Shown here in pieces: positions 27,457-35,280 of a DNA stretch of 64,000 nt (position 1 is the stretch's first letter; each line of letters starts with the position of its first letter). Both the position numbers and the translations under genes were made by a program. Below the pieces are notes generated by a model that saw nothing but the letters and a program-made list of their open reading frames with translations, was not told the DNA's origin and ran no database searches. This DNA comes from Alphaproteobacteria bacterium. GTDB lineage: Bacteria; Pseudomonadota; Alphaproteobacteria; Micavibrionales; Micavibrionaceae. The DNA is taken from assembly GCA_016125135.1 (NCBI GenBank), contig WGMJ01000011.1, positions 62,001 through 126,000 on the forward strand, read 5' to 3'.

Positions 27457-27798
27457 TTATGGCCGCATAGTAAGCACATTTTCAACTGTTCCGTTTTCTA
27501 TTGCATCGCGCCCTGCATCGGAAATACTGACAACTTTAGCGTTCGCACTACCGGCAAAACACTGAATAAGCCCTGTTGTTTGTAGGGCACCATAAGCATC
27601 CTCGGCTGTCGCCCCACCATACTGTCTGCCATACTGTTCTATAAATGCCCCCTCGGTTACAGGTTCCGCCTTGGCAAAAAGAGCAGAAAGCATCATTTGC
27701 GCTACTGCCGCTTGTCCTGCATCCAGATCGATGCTGTTCGCCTTTGCCACATCTCCCATAACCATCGCTGTGTCTCTAAGTGCGTCTTGATTTGGCAT
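27457..27798 (-). CDS. Hypothetical protein
   Basis: A 113-residue soluble, Ala-rich, probably helical protein that I do not recognise. Its last third (GLIQCFAGSANAKVVSISDAGRDAI) looks like the wing of a winged-helix fold: a Gly-Leu-Ile turn, then a beta hairpin, then ISDAGRDAI, which resembles the LTxxGRxxL helix of MarR/PadR-like proteins. A DNA-binding role is possible, not shown. AGGAG lies close to the ATG, and a terminator follows the stop. Confidence 0.62.
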   Translation of the reverse strand: MPNQDALRDTAMVMGDVAKANSIDLDAGQAAVAQMMLSALFAKAEPVTEGAFIEQYGRQYGGATAEDAYGALQTTGLIQCFAGSANAKVVSISDAGRDAIENGTVENVLTMRP

Positions 27799-27918
27799 TT
27801 TTTCTCCTAAATCCAGTTTTAATACACACCAATTGTAGTATTTGATTTTAATTATGTCAATGAAATAGCACCATAAATATGAATATATTCATATAAAATA
27901 AGCTGCCAAGCATAAAAC

Positions 27919-28245
27919 CTACGTTTTGTTCAACTCTTTCTCAGTACGTGAGGAAAATACAAAAAACGCCCCCCACACCCATAGGCTAATCACAACGAAA
28001 GGCCAGAAAGGCGGCGTAAAAAGCCAAGTGAACGATTTCTCAATCAGAACGGACATACAAACAGCGGCAACAAGAAACCCCAGCAAAGCGCCGGGCAAGC
28101 TCCAGTAAAGCCGCATATCCTTGAACAAATTACGCTGTTTCATGAGGGACCGTTTATATTGCATGTTGCAATACCACGTATAAACCACACCAACGAGGAA
28201 AATAACAGCAAGAAACCCGAAATAAGAAGCTTTATAGATGATCAT
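27919..28245 (-). CDS. Small membrane protein downstream of Fur
   Basis: A 108-residue protein with three hydrophobic segments: residues 6-24, 49-69 and 76-97. It is otherwise unremarkable, with a Trp-rich last helix (PPFWPFVVISLWVWGAFFVF). The ATG at 28245 shares one base with the fur stop (TGATG), so the two are translationally coupled. A role in metal handling could be guessed from this but is not shown by the sequence. Confidence 0.62.
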   Translation of the reverse strand: MIIYKASYFGFLAVIFLVGVVYTWYCNMQYKRSLMKQRNLFKDMRLYWSLPGALLGFLVAAVCMSVLIEKSFTWLFTPPFWPFVVISLWVWGAFFVFSSRTEKELNKT

Positions 28246-28667
28246 CAATTCTTCTTGATCTTGCGACCATACAGCTCAAGCTGGTGGTCAACAAGGTCGA
28301 AGCCCAGATCATTCGCAATCTTCTCTTTCAGCTTTTCAAGCTCTTCATTTTGGAATTCAATCACTTCGCCTGTATCAAGGTCAATCAGGTGGTGGTGGTG
28401 TTCCATGTTCGCCTCAAAACGCGAGAATGTTTCCTTGAATTCATGCTTCAGGATCAAATCAAGCTCCTGCAGCAGGCTCAGTGTACGGTAAACAGTCGCA
28501 ATAGAAATTGAATCATCAATTGCTTTCGCGCGTTCGAATACCGTTTCCACCGATGGGTGATCTTCGGAAGACTCAAGCACCTGAATAATGGTTTTGCGCT
28601 GGCCTGTCATTTTCAGGCCGGCTTCCGTGCAGCGTTTCTGTAGGTCTGTATTGCAGCTCATGCGCAT
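28245..28667 (-). CDS. fur: Fur/Mur family metal-responsive transcriptional regulator
   Basis: A 140-residue ferric-uptake-type repressor. The winged-helix domain covers residues 1-85 (LKMTGQRKTIIQVLESS, ISIATVYRTLSLLQELDLI). The metal-sensing dimerisation part has EANMEHHHHLIDLDTGEVIEF, with four consecutive His. The structural CxxC zinc pairs of E. coli Fur are absent, as in many alphaproteobacterial Fur/Mur proteins, so the ligand may be Fe(II) or Mn(II). A possible target set is not visible here. Confidence 0.9.
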   Translation of the reverse strand: MRMSCNTDLQKRCTEAGLKMTGQRKTIIQVLESSEDHPSVETVFERAKAIDDSISIATVYRTLSLLQELDLILKHEFKETFSRFEANMEHHHHLIDLDTGEVIEFQNEELEKLKEKIANDLGFDLVDHQLELYGRKIKKN

Positions 28668-28725
28668 AATTTAGCCAAAGCTAATTTCTTTGGCAAGAAT
28701 TTCCCGCAGAATTTCAACAAAATTG

Positions 28726-29580
28726 CTATTCAAACTTTAAAAAATGCGATTTTGCGCTCATATAGTGCTCATCAGCCAACATAGCGTCTAACCCTTGCGG
28801 ACGCCGTTCCCACGAAATTTGCTTCACCTCAAAATCAGCGAACTCGACATTTTGCGCATCAAATAACTGTGAAATATATGTGACGCGCTTATTGTTGGTC
28901 TGCGATGAAGCATGGTAAGTACCACCTTCGTCATTTTTATAAGATACGAAGAAACAGCGTCTTTTATTCATTGATCTAAAATAAAAATACCCAGCCTCTT
29001 CTGCATCATGACAATGTAATATTTTGCTTTTTTCAGCCTGAACATAGCCCGGGAATATAATTGTGCTGCACTCTTCATTCTCACCGGCAACAGTATATGT
29101 TTGTTTTAAACTATGCCCTATGCGATGCGCATCAGTATGTATTTGCGTATTATAGCTGATAAGCGTTGAAAGTGATGAAACATGAATTTCATTTCTGTCA
29201 CTTGGGCCGAGCCCTTCAAACACCTGACCGCGCGGCGCTATAAATTCAAGCTGCTCATGGCGTTTTTTTCGCTTATATTGGCCTAGCTTACTCTGCATAA
29301 AACTGTCTTTAACCTCGGTAAGGTCAATGACTGCAACAGTATTTTGTAATATATAATCGGCGGCGCCTTCCCATTCAGTTGAGAATTTACCCCAATTTTC
29401 CTGGCGTACAGCAAGCGCTAATAACTCGGCACCGTATGGCGCGTCGGTCAAAGCCATCCCTGCCATATGCGCGATTGTATAACAACGCTCCTGCCATTCG
29501 CTTTCGGCATTCGCACGCACCTTGTACTTCACTTCGAAGACGCCGAAGGTCGAGGCCAGTAGTAAATCTTCCCGTGTCAT
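28726..29580 (-). CDS. Tandem paralogue family of unknown function, member 1
   Basis: A 284-residue soluble protein of a family I do not recognise. Its first 46 residues differ from those of member 2 at only three positions. The C-terminal block (FADFEVKQISWERRPQGLDAMLADEHYM) is shared but more diverged than between members 2 and 3. The middle, roughly residues 60-240, is largely different, keeping only short anchors (EIHVSSL, HxD near 150, NEEC, YFxxMNKRRCFFV). There is no signal peptide or membrane segment. The ATG overlaps the stop of member 2 by four bases. Confidence 0.7.
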   Translation of the reverse strand: MTREDLLLASTFGVFEVKYKVRANAESEWQERCYTIAHMAGMALTDAPYGAELLALAVRQENWGKFSTEWEGAADYILQNTVAVIDLTEVKDSFMQSKLGQYKRKKRHEQLEFIAPRGQVFEGLGPSDRNEIHVSSLSTLISYNTQIHTDAHRIGHSLKQTYTVAGENEECSTIIFPGYVQAEKSKILHCHDAEEAGYFYFRSMNKRRCFFVSYKNDEGGTYHASSQTNNKRVTYISQLFDAQNVEFADFEVKQISWERRPQGLDAMLADEHYMSAKSHFLKFE

Positions 29581-29621
29581 TTTATATCCGGTTTTAAAAG
29601 ATACGACTTCGCGCCCATATA
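29552..29621. repeat. Junction direct repeat, copy A
   Basis: 70 bases perfectly identical to 30415-30484, 863 bases away. The repeat spans the end of one family member and the start of the next, including the overlapping stop/start. Lower but high similarity continues on both sides, to about 29462 and 29666. Confidence 0.92.
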
Positions 29622-30443
29622 TTTTTCATTGGCCAGCATCGCATCCAACCCAGCGGGGCGGCGATCCCACCCTACCTGCGTAATCTCGACATCGCTAAAT
29701 TCAAGGTTACATGTAGGCTCTGAGGTGGCGATCCCCGTAACGCGGGCAGATTGCGTATGTACTGCAGAATGGTATGTCCCTGGCTTTAGCGGTAAGGCCC
29801 CTATTACAAAATAGCAACGCCTGTTATTAAGGCCCCTAAAAAAATATTGGTCCAACTCGTTTATATTAAAACTATTCCAGTGCCTTGATTGATCTCGCCT
29901 GAATTCAGGATAAAAGACTGTTGCAGCCTCTTCATCTGTAGCTGAAATTGTATTTGTACATCGCAACTCTATTGTTCGCATTCCTGCGTCTTGATGAATA
30001 TCAACATTGCTGCTTTTTGCCCAACCCTCTTCTAGAGAATTAATGTGAATCCGGCTTTTATCATCTCGCACTTCAATACAGTTTGAAAAACCATTCTTTA
30101 AACTATAAAGATGAACATCACTTATCTTTTCCTGAAGATGATTGCTTAACACTTCTTCAAGATTTTTATCATCTGCAACGGTCAGATCCATCACCACTTG
30201 CGTACTGGCAAAAATATAATCTGCTGTTGTTTCACAACTTGAAGAGAATTGCTGCCAGTGCGGGCTTCGACAGGCCATAATTAAAAGCTCTGAAGCGTCT
30301 TTAGTGTCGGCAAGTGCTACGCCCGCCATATGCGCGATTGTGTAACAGCGTTCCTGCCATTCACTTTCGGCATTCGCACGCACCTTGTACTTCACTTCGA
30401 AGATGCCGAAGGTTGAGGCCAGTAGTAAATCTTCCCGTGTCAT
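29577..30443 (-). CDS. Tandem paralogue family of unknown function, member 2
   Basis: A 288-residue soluble protein. The N-terminal block (LLLASTFGIFEVKYKVRANA and onward to residue 46) and the C-terminal block (DVEITQVGWDRRPAGLDAMLA to the end at LLKPDIK) are almost the same as in member 3, while the centre shares only scattered residues. The conserved RxNAESEWQERCYTIAHMAG motif carries a Cys and a His. It overlaps both neighbours by ATGA, so all three are one translational unit. Confidence 0.7.
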   Translation of the reverse strand: MTREDLLLASTFGIFEVKYKVRANAESEWQERCYTIAHMAGVALADTKDASELLIMACRSPHWQQFSSSCETTADYIFASTQVVMDLTVADDKNLEEVLSNHLQEKISDVHLYSLKNGFSNCIEVRDDKSRIHINSLEEGWAKSSNVDIHQDAGMRTIELRCTNTISATDEEAATVFYPEFRRDQSRHWNSFNINELDQYFFRGLNNRRCYFVIGALPLKPGTYHSAVHTQSARVTGIATSEPTCNLEFSDVEITQVGWDRRPAGLDAMLANEKYMGAKSYLLKPDIK

Positions 30444-30484
30444 TTTATATCCGGTTTTAAAAGATACGACTTCGCGCCCATATA
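30415..30484. repeat. Junction direct repeat, copy B
   Basis: The second copy of the 70-base perfect repeat at 29552-29621. It covers the first ten or so codons of member 2 and the last dozen of member 3. Confidence 0.92.
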
Positions 30485-31324
30485 GTTTTCATTGGCCAGC
30501 ATCGCGTCCAGCCCAGCGGGGCGGCGCTCCCAACCTACCTGTGTAATTTCAACATCTGCGAACTGAATAGGCGTGGTGTCTGCCGAATACCGCACCGAAG
30601 TTGCCCTTACATTTTGCGAATGGGATGAACTATGCGATGTGCCATATATTTTATTTTCACGCCCGTTACAAAGTCCGAACTCTGCTGCAAAATAGCCACG
30701 CCTGTTATTCGGGAAACGAAAATATGCCCCTTCAAGCTTATCTACGTCATAACAATGCATTCCGGGTCTTTTATCTATCGGTAGCCCTATATATATAATT
30801 GAGCCACATTCTTCATCATTCTCGGCAATTGTTATTGTTTCGGTGATGCGCTTGTCCGGATTATTAAAGTCATCATCATGAATATCGGTATTGGAACTTG
30901 GCCTACGTGTTAGAGAGGACAAATGAATCTCCCCGACAGGTCCCTCGCCCACAACGCCAGAGAATTTGCCTGAAAGCATTGTCCGTGGGCAGTTGGCAAG
31001 CGGGAATTTGGGGTTTACAGCTTCCCGCAATAAATCGTTTGTTTCACCGTCATTGGCAGGCAGTAAATTAACAACACCTTGCGTATTCGACGTTATATAG
31101 TCTGCCGTGCTTGTATATTCGGTCGGGAATTTCTGCCAGTTCTTGCTGCGAGATGAAAGCGCCAGCAGCTCTGCAGCGGCCTCGTTATCCGTAAGCGCTA
31201 CGCCCGCCATATGCGCAATGGTGTAACAGCGTTCCTGCCATTCGCTTTCCGCATTCGCACGCACCTTGTACTTCACTTCGAAGATGCCGAAGGTTGAAGC
31301 TAGCAGAGCGGTTTCGCGGTCCAT
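30440..31324 (-). CDS. Tandem paralogue family of unknown function, member 3
   Basis: A 294-residue soluble protein and the first gene of the tandem array in transcription order. An ATG at 31342 is in frame, but the one at 31324 (MDRETALLASTFG) aligns with the other two starts and is chosen. The conserved N- and C-terminal blocks enclose a divergent centre with NTDIHDD, NDEECGSIIY, MHCYDVDK and NNRRGYF. It lies 49 bases from the PAS kinase gene upstream and may share its transcript. Confidence 0.7.
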   Translation of the reverse strand: MDRETALLASTFGIFEVKYKVRANAESEWQERCYTIAHMAGVALTDNEAAAELLALSSRSKNWQKFPTEYTSTADYITSNTQGVVNLLPANDGETNDLLREAVNPKFPLANCPRTMLSGKFSGVVGEGPVGEIHLSSLTRRPSSNTDIHDDDFNNPDKRITETITIAENDEECGSIIYIGLPIDKRPGMHCYDVDKLEGAYFRFPNNRRGYFAAEFGLCNGRENKIYGTSHSSSHSQNVRATSVRYSADTTPIQFADVEITQVGWERRPAGLDAMLANENYMGAKSYLLKPDIK

Positions 31325-31373
31325 GGGTTTGTCCGGTTCCATGCCGTGAAACTACCCATTATTAATAATTATG

Positions 31374-32927
31374 TCAATAAGTTTCGGCGACCGAGCGCGA
31401 GCCTGTGATTTGCTCGGGCGAGGTACTCATACGAAAAGCCGGAATTGAGACCGTTACCGTTGTTCCGACACCGTACTCGGACTCAAGCTTCAGTTCACCG
31501 CCATGCATTTCGATCATGGCTTTGGCAATCGGCAGGCCAAGCCCCGTCCCCTGCTCCTGCCGTGAAGTCTGGAAGGCCTCGGGGATCTGCCCGAACGGCT
31601 CGAGCGCAGCCTTGATTTTCTCTTTCTTGATCCCCACCCCTTGGTCGGTCACTGAAAGCAACAGGTCACGCTCTTTCGAGAAATTAGCCCCCACGGTAAT
31701 GGTGCCTCCCGCCTTCGAGAATTTAACGGCGTTGCTGATAAGGTTAATAAAGACCTGCCTGATAATCCGCGGGTCACCTTTTACATTCGGTATTTCGTTA
31801 CCCAAACGCACATCAAACGTAATACCGCTACTGAACGCACGGGAAGACATCATGCGCACAACCGTGTCCATCAGCTCGGCGATATTGAATATCTGCTCGT
31901 CAAGTTCCACACGGCCAGCTTCGATCTTCGACATATCAAGCACTTCATTAATAATCTCGAGTAAGTGATTGGCGCTATAGTGCATATCCTCCAGATATTC
32001 GATGTATTTTTTGTGCCCCACAGGCCCGAAGGTTTCTTTGATCATCATCTCCGAAAAGCCGATGATAGCGTTAAGTGGCGTGCGCAATTCGTGTGACATA
32101 TTGGCAAGGAAAGCCGACTTCGCCTGGTTCGCGGTATCTGCCTGATCTTTCGCCATACGGAGCGAAACCTCCATCTGCTTACGCAGGGAAATATCGATCA
32201 TCGTAATAACCTGAAAACGCCTGCGCTGCGAAAGCTCGAGAATAGCCGTTGTATAAAGCACATCGGCAATTGAACTATCGTATTTCTGGATGCGCCCCTC
32301 ACCGGTCGATCGCATGCCACCGGCAATGTTTTTATCGTGCGTTTGTTGCGCCTCTTCCTTCTCGTCGGGCAAGAACAATATCGAATAATCCTCGCCGATA
32401 ATCTCGTCTTTCGGCCAGCCGAAATTACGCACGAACGCATCATTTACCCGCACCACGCGGCGGTGACGGTCGGTAACAATAATACCCACCTCACTGGCCT
32501 CGAACACAGATGTCAAAAGCGAAATAGCGTCATCACGCTCACGCTGAAGGATCGAATCGTCTTGGCTGTCTGGCTGTGCCATTACATCCATCAGCACAAC
32601 TTTGCCGGTAGCCATATCAAGCAGCGGGTTTATCCAGAAACCATACACCCGTATGCCGCCCGGAAAGTTTGGCAGCACCTGAATTGTCACCGGCATACGC
32701 TGCTTGGCACAGACTTCGAATGATTGCTCGAAATGGCGTGCGTTTTCGCTATCCATAAATTCCTGCACGGCCTTGCCCAGTACCTGCTCGGGGCGGCGGT
32801 TGAAATATTCAAAAGCGCGGTGATTCATCTCCTTGATGACGAATTTTCCATCGGCCGACGGTGCCACCAAGAATCGGGGCACAGGCATGGCATCAAAAAG
32901 GCTTTTATGGTCTATTTCAGAGGTCAT
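31374..32927 (-). CDS. Soluble PAS-domain sensor histidine kinase
   Basis: A 517-residue cytoplasmic kinase without membrane segments. Two PAS domains lie at about residues 8-115 and 140-255 (VFEASEVGIIVTDRHRRVVRVNDAF), followed by a short helix. Then come the H-box FLANMSHELRTPLNAIIGFSEM, N-box QVFINLISNAVKFS, G1 VTDQGVGI and G2 GTGLGLPIAKAMI. The H-box resembles the PleC/DivJ group of cell-cycle kinases. No receiver domain or partner regulator is adjacent. Two dyads lie just upstream of its start. Confidence 0.9.
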   Translation of the reverse strand: MTSEIDHKSLFDAMPVPRFLVAPSADGKFVIKEMNHRAFEYFNRRPEQVLGKAVQEFMDSENARHFEQSFEVCAKQRMPVTIQVLPNFPGGIRVYGFWINPLLDMATGKVVLMDVMAQPDSQDDSILQRERDDAISLLTSVFEASEVGIIVTDRHRRVVRVNDAFVRNFGWPKDEIIGEDYSILFLPDEKEEAQQTHDKNIAGGMRSTGEGRIQKYDSSIADVLYTTAILELSQRRRFQVITMIDISLRKQMEVSLRMAKDQADTANQAKSAFLANMSHELRTPLNAIIGFSEMMIKETFGPVGHKKYIEYLEDMHYSANHLLEIINEVLDMSKIEAGRVELDEQIFNIAELMDTVVRMMSSRAFSSGITFDVRLGNEIPNVKGDPRIIRQVFINLISNAVKFSKAGGTITVGANFSKERDLLLSVTDQGVGIKKEKIKAALEPFGQIPEAFQTSRQEQGTGLGLPIAKAMIEMHGGELKLESEYGVGTTVTVSIPAFRMSTSPEQITGSRSVAETY

Positions 32928-32950
32928 GGGGCAAAAACAGAATAACTCGT

Positions 32951-32966
32951 ATTACAGTATTGTAAT
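32951..32966. promoter_or_regulatory. Dyad ATTACA-GTAT-TGTAAT upstream of the PAS kinase
   Basis: A perfect 6+6 inverted repeat with a 4-base spacer, 24 bases before the PAS kinase start codon. It is a candidate operator; the AT-rich arms could also occur by chance. Confidence 0.42.
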
Positions 32967-32997
32967 TAAAAGTAAATTATTGATTACAACCCCATTA

Positions 32998-33012
32998 CGA
33001 TACGGCGTATCG
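32998..33012. promoter_or_regulatory. 15-base palindrome CGATACG-G-CGTATCG
   Basis: A perfect 7+7 palindrome around a single central G, in the 295-base gap between the PAS kinase and carD. It is GC-richer than its surroundings and too tight to form a terminator, so a dimeric regulator site is likely. The rest of the gap contains a weak TTGATT-16-TTACCT pair (33101-33128) that may serve carD. Confidence 0.5.
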
Positions 33013-33222
33013 AAATTCTGCTAATTCTTATGGTAAAAGTGGTGCAACGCACAGAAATCATTGGAAAAATCGCCACACTTCAGAAAACGTTAAGAAATCC
33101 TTGATTTTTCAGCGATTCCCTGTTACCTTCATGTTTCTCAAGCGGTAATTCGCAGCGGGCGGTTTTTTACAGAATAAAATCTGTAAAGTGTATTAATCTT
33201 GTTCTAGGAAGGCACCTATCTC

Positions 33223-33792
33223 ATGGCAAAAAACGATAATATGGAATTTAAAAAAGGCGATCACGTTGTATATCCAGCCCATGGCGTAGGTAAAATTGAA
33301 AGCATCGATACAGCCAAAATCGGCGGTATGGACGTTACCCTGTATAACATCTCCTTTGAAAAAGACCGTATGCGCCTCAAAGTGCCTGTTTTCAAAGCAA
33401 AATCAGCTGGTCTTCGTAAGCTTGTTAGCTCGGACCGTATGGAAGAAGCCGTTAAAACACTTAAAGGCCGTGCCCGTATCCGCCGCGTTATGTGGAGCCG
33501 CCGTGCTCAGGAATATGAATTAAAAATCAACTCAGGTGACCCAGTCGCCATCGCAGAAGTCCTTCGTGACCTCAAAAAGAAAACAGATGATGCCGAGCAA
33601 TCATACTCGGAGCGTCAGATCTACCAAGCCGCGCTCGAGCGCCTCGCCCGCGAATATGCAGCTCTTAACAAGCTCACAGAAGCCGGCGCTTCAGAGCAGC
33701 TTGAAGGCCTGATGGGTATCAAGAAAACAGCCAAAGAGCCCGTTAACAATAACGAGCCAACAGAGGCAGACAAAGTTAAAAAAGTCGCTTAA
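33223..33792 (+). CDS. carD: CarD family transcriptional regulator
   Basis: A 189-residue protein that binds RNA polymerase and modulates rRNA and stress promoters. The N-terminal RNAP-interacting Tudor-like domain is FKKGDHVVYPAHGVGKIESI through FEKDRMRLKVPV. The helical C-terminal domain holds the basic RARIRRVMWSRRAQEYELKINSGDP and the ERQIYQAALERLAREYA helix. A Lys/Glu/Asn-rich tail of about 25 residues extends beyond the core. AGGAAGG lies upstream of the ATG. It is monocistronic and ends at a strong terminator. Confidence 0.95.
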   Translation: MAKNDNMEFKKGDHVVYPAHGVGKIESIDTAKIGGMDVTLYNISFEKDRMRLKVPVFKAKSAGLRKLVSSDRMEEAVKTLKGRARIRRVMWSRRAQEYELKINSGDPVAIAEVLRDLKKKTDDAEQSYSERQIYQAALERLAREYAALNKLTEAGASEQLEGLMGIKKTAKEPVNNNEPTEADKVKKVA

Positions 33793-33823
33793 GAAAAGTA
33801 CTTATATTATTGAATTTACTGGC

Positions 33824-33856
33824 AAAAGCCGCCCCGCACCACAGGGCGGCTTTTTT
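33824..33856 (+). terminator. Intrinsic terminator after carD
   Basis: An 11-bp stem AAAAGCCGCCC / GGGCGGCTTTT with a 9-base loop and a T-run. Confidence 0.9.
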
Positions 33857-33860
33857 GCAT

Positions 33861-33889
33861 TTGACTAGCAAATATACATTATGTAATAT
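33861..33889 (+). promoter_or_regulatory. Promoter for the small protein gene at 33909
   Basis: TTGACT and TAATAT are separated by 17 bases. The pair starts right after the carD terminator and ends 20 bases before the ATG, so the leader would be very short. Confidence 0.62.
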
Positions 33890-33908
33890 ATGTGAACGAG
33901 GTAAGTTA

Positions 33909-34100
33909 ATGGCGCAACCAGGAAAAGCAAAAGTAATTGCACGTGCACTTGTATCAGCAGCATTTGGGCTGGCGGGTGGCATTATGCTCCTAGATAACGA
34001 CAAGACAAACGATGGCGCTGGATTCCTGTCTCTTGCTGCCGCGGCAGCGGCAGGGGCTGCTTCAGTAAATGCTTCGCAAAAACTAAAACCCCCACAATAG
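33909..34100 (+). CDS. Small Ala/Gly-rich hydrophobic protein
   Basis: A 63-residue protein with a basic N-terminus and a hydrophobic stretch near residues 12-27 (ALVSAAFGLAGGIMLL), then a polar DNDKTNDG turn and a second Ala-rich helix. It could be a two-helix membrane protein. GAGGT lies six bases before the ATG and a good promoter precedes it, so it is likely expressed. Family unknown. Confidence 0.65.
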   Translation: MAQPGKAKVIARALVSAAFGLAGGIMLLDNDKTNDGAGFLSLAAAAAAGAASVNASQKLKPPQ

Positions 34101-34114
34101 AAAAATCTTAATAT

Positions 34115-34561
34115 ATGCAGGCCAATTTTTCAGAAGCTTCGAACCCGCCTGAAGGTGTTCTAAATATTATCTCGTTTGACGTGCATAATACGCTATACAA
34201 GAACGGAAAGCTTGATAAGCGGCTTTACGGTATCTTCAAAAAGTTACATGAGATGTGCGAAAATCAAGAAATTGATGTCGATGAAGTCTGTATTTTAACA
34301 AAGGGTGATGAGGGGGTAATGACCCTCGCGCTTATTGATGCCGGTATGGAGCCATGTCATTATGTAGGCTCAAAAGACGGTTTAAAGAACGAAACTATAC
34401 TGATCGCAATTGATGACATGAGACCGGAATCACAAGGCTTTAAAGCTGTTCAGCATTTTTTACCCAACGAAGTAACACTGGAAAAAATCTTTGGTGCGCT
34501 CGGTCTTAACTCCGATGGTTCCCGCCCCACCTCGTCTGCACCACAAGATCCAGCGCCGTAA
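34115..34561 (+). CDS. Degenerate HAD-like protein
   Basis: A 148-residue protein with a HAD-like outline. Motif I is ISFDVHNTLY, where the second Asp of DxDxT is His. ILTKGD fits motif II, and IDDMRPESQG fits motif IV. The usual acid/base Asp is missing, so phosphatase activity is doubtful; a different chemistry or a binding role is possible. The last 15 residues are a Ser/Pro tail. The ribosome-binding site is weak. Its stop overlaps the start of the next gene (TAATG). Confidence 0.55.
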   Translation: MQANFSEASNPPEGVLNIISFDVHNTLYKNGKLDKRLYGIFKKLHEMCENQEIDVDEVCILTKGDEGVMTLALIDAGMEPCHYVGSKDGLKNETILIAIDDMRPESQGFKAVQHFLPNEVTLEKIFGALGLNSDGSRPTSSAPQDPAP

Positions 34562-35280
34562 TGGGGAACGTCGTTAAAATCTCTGACTTTACTCAGGCGG
34601 CACAAACGCTGCATATTCTTTCGCCCGAAATGCAAGAGGCCAAGAAGATCTACGAAGATATCCGCGGGCTAATAAAAACCGCCATACCTGATGATAAAAG
34701 CCGCTATATGGAGTATCTGGTTTTTCTGCATCGGCAAGCGCTTTGGCATGACGCCGTGGTCACACTAGCTTATAAATTCCCGTATTACACAAACAATGTT
34801 TATGGTGTACAGGACGGCCTGAAAATTGCGTTGGCCCTTATCGGGGCAACACCGGATGAATATAGTGAGGCTATTCGCGTTGCATCTCTTCAAGCAGCGC
34901 GTTATGAACGCGAAAGATACAAACTGATCGCCGGCCCCTTCTCGATTGAAGGAATTTTAGGAGACCAGTCGGAGAACCAGTATTACATTGATGCTTTTGT
35001 TAACAGAGGCTTCGCGAATTTTGCTTTTGCTACCCACCATGCAGGCCTGAATACACCGCAAGATATCTGCAAAGCTTTAAAAATTTCTGCTGCAGACTTA
35101 CGGCAGATGGGGCGGCTTTACTGTAAACAAGTCAAAGGGGAGCATCGCCCCCATCACTTGCCTGAAGTAGCTGCGCAACAGAGAATGATCCTTGATTTCT
35201 CAAACGTTGTTGTAAACGAGCAAAAGCCTTACAGCTTCGGCGATCGCGTTGCGGCCATAAATGCCTTGTCTTTGAAATAG
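34561..35280 (+). CDS. Hypothetical protein coupled to the HAD-like gene
   Basis: A 239-residue soluble, mainly helical protein that I do not recognise. It has many aromatics (FPYYTNNVYGVQDGLKIALALIG) and a His-containing basic segment (KQVKGEHRPHHLPEV). The middle part NTPQDICKALKISAADLRQMGRLYC could be a helix-turn-helix-like pair, but this is weak. Overlap with the HAD-like gene suggests a functional pair. It converges on the binding-protein genes with no gap. Confidence 0.62.
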   Translation: MGNVVKISDFTQAAQTLHILSPEMQEAKKIYEDIRGLIKTAIPDDKSRYMEYLVFLHRQALWHDAVVTLAYKFPYYTNNVYGVQDGLKIALALIGATPDEYSEAIRVASLQAARYERERYKLIAGPFSIEGILGDQSENQYYIDAFVNRGFANFAFATHHAGLNTPQDICKALKISAADLRQMGRLYCKQVKGEHRPHHLPEVAAQQRMILDFSNVVVNEQKPYSFGDRVAAINALSLK

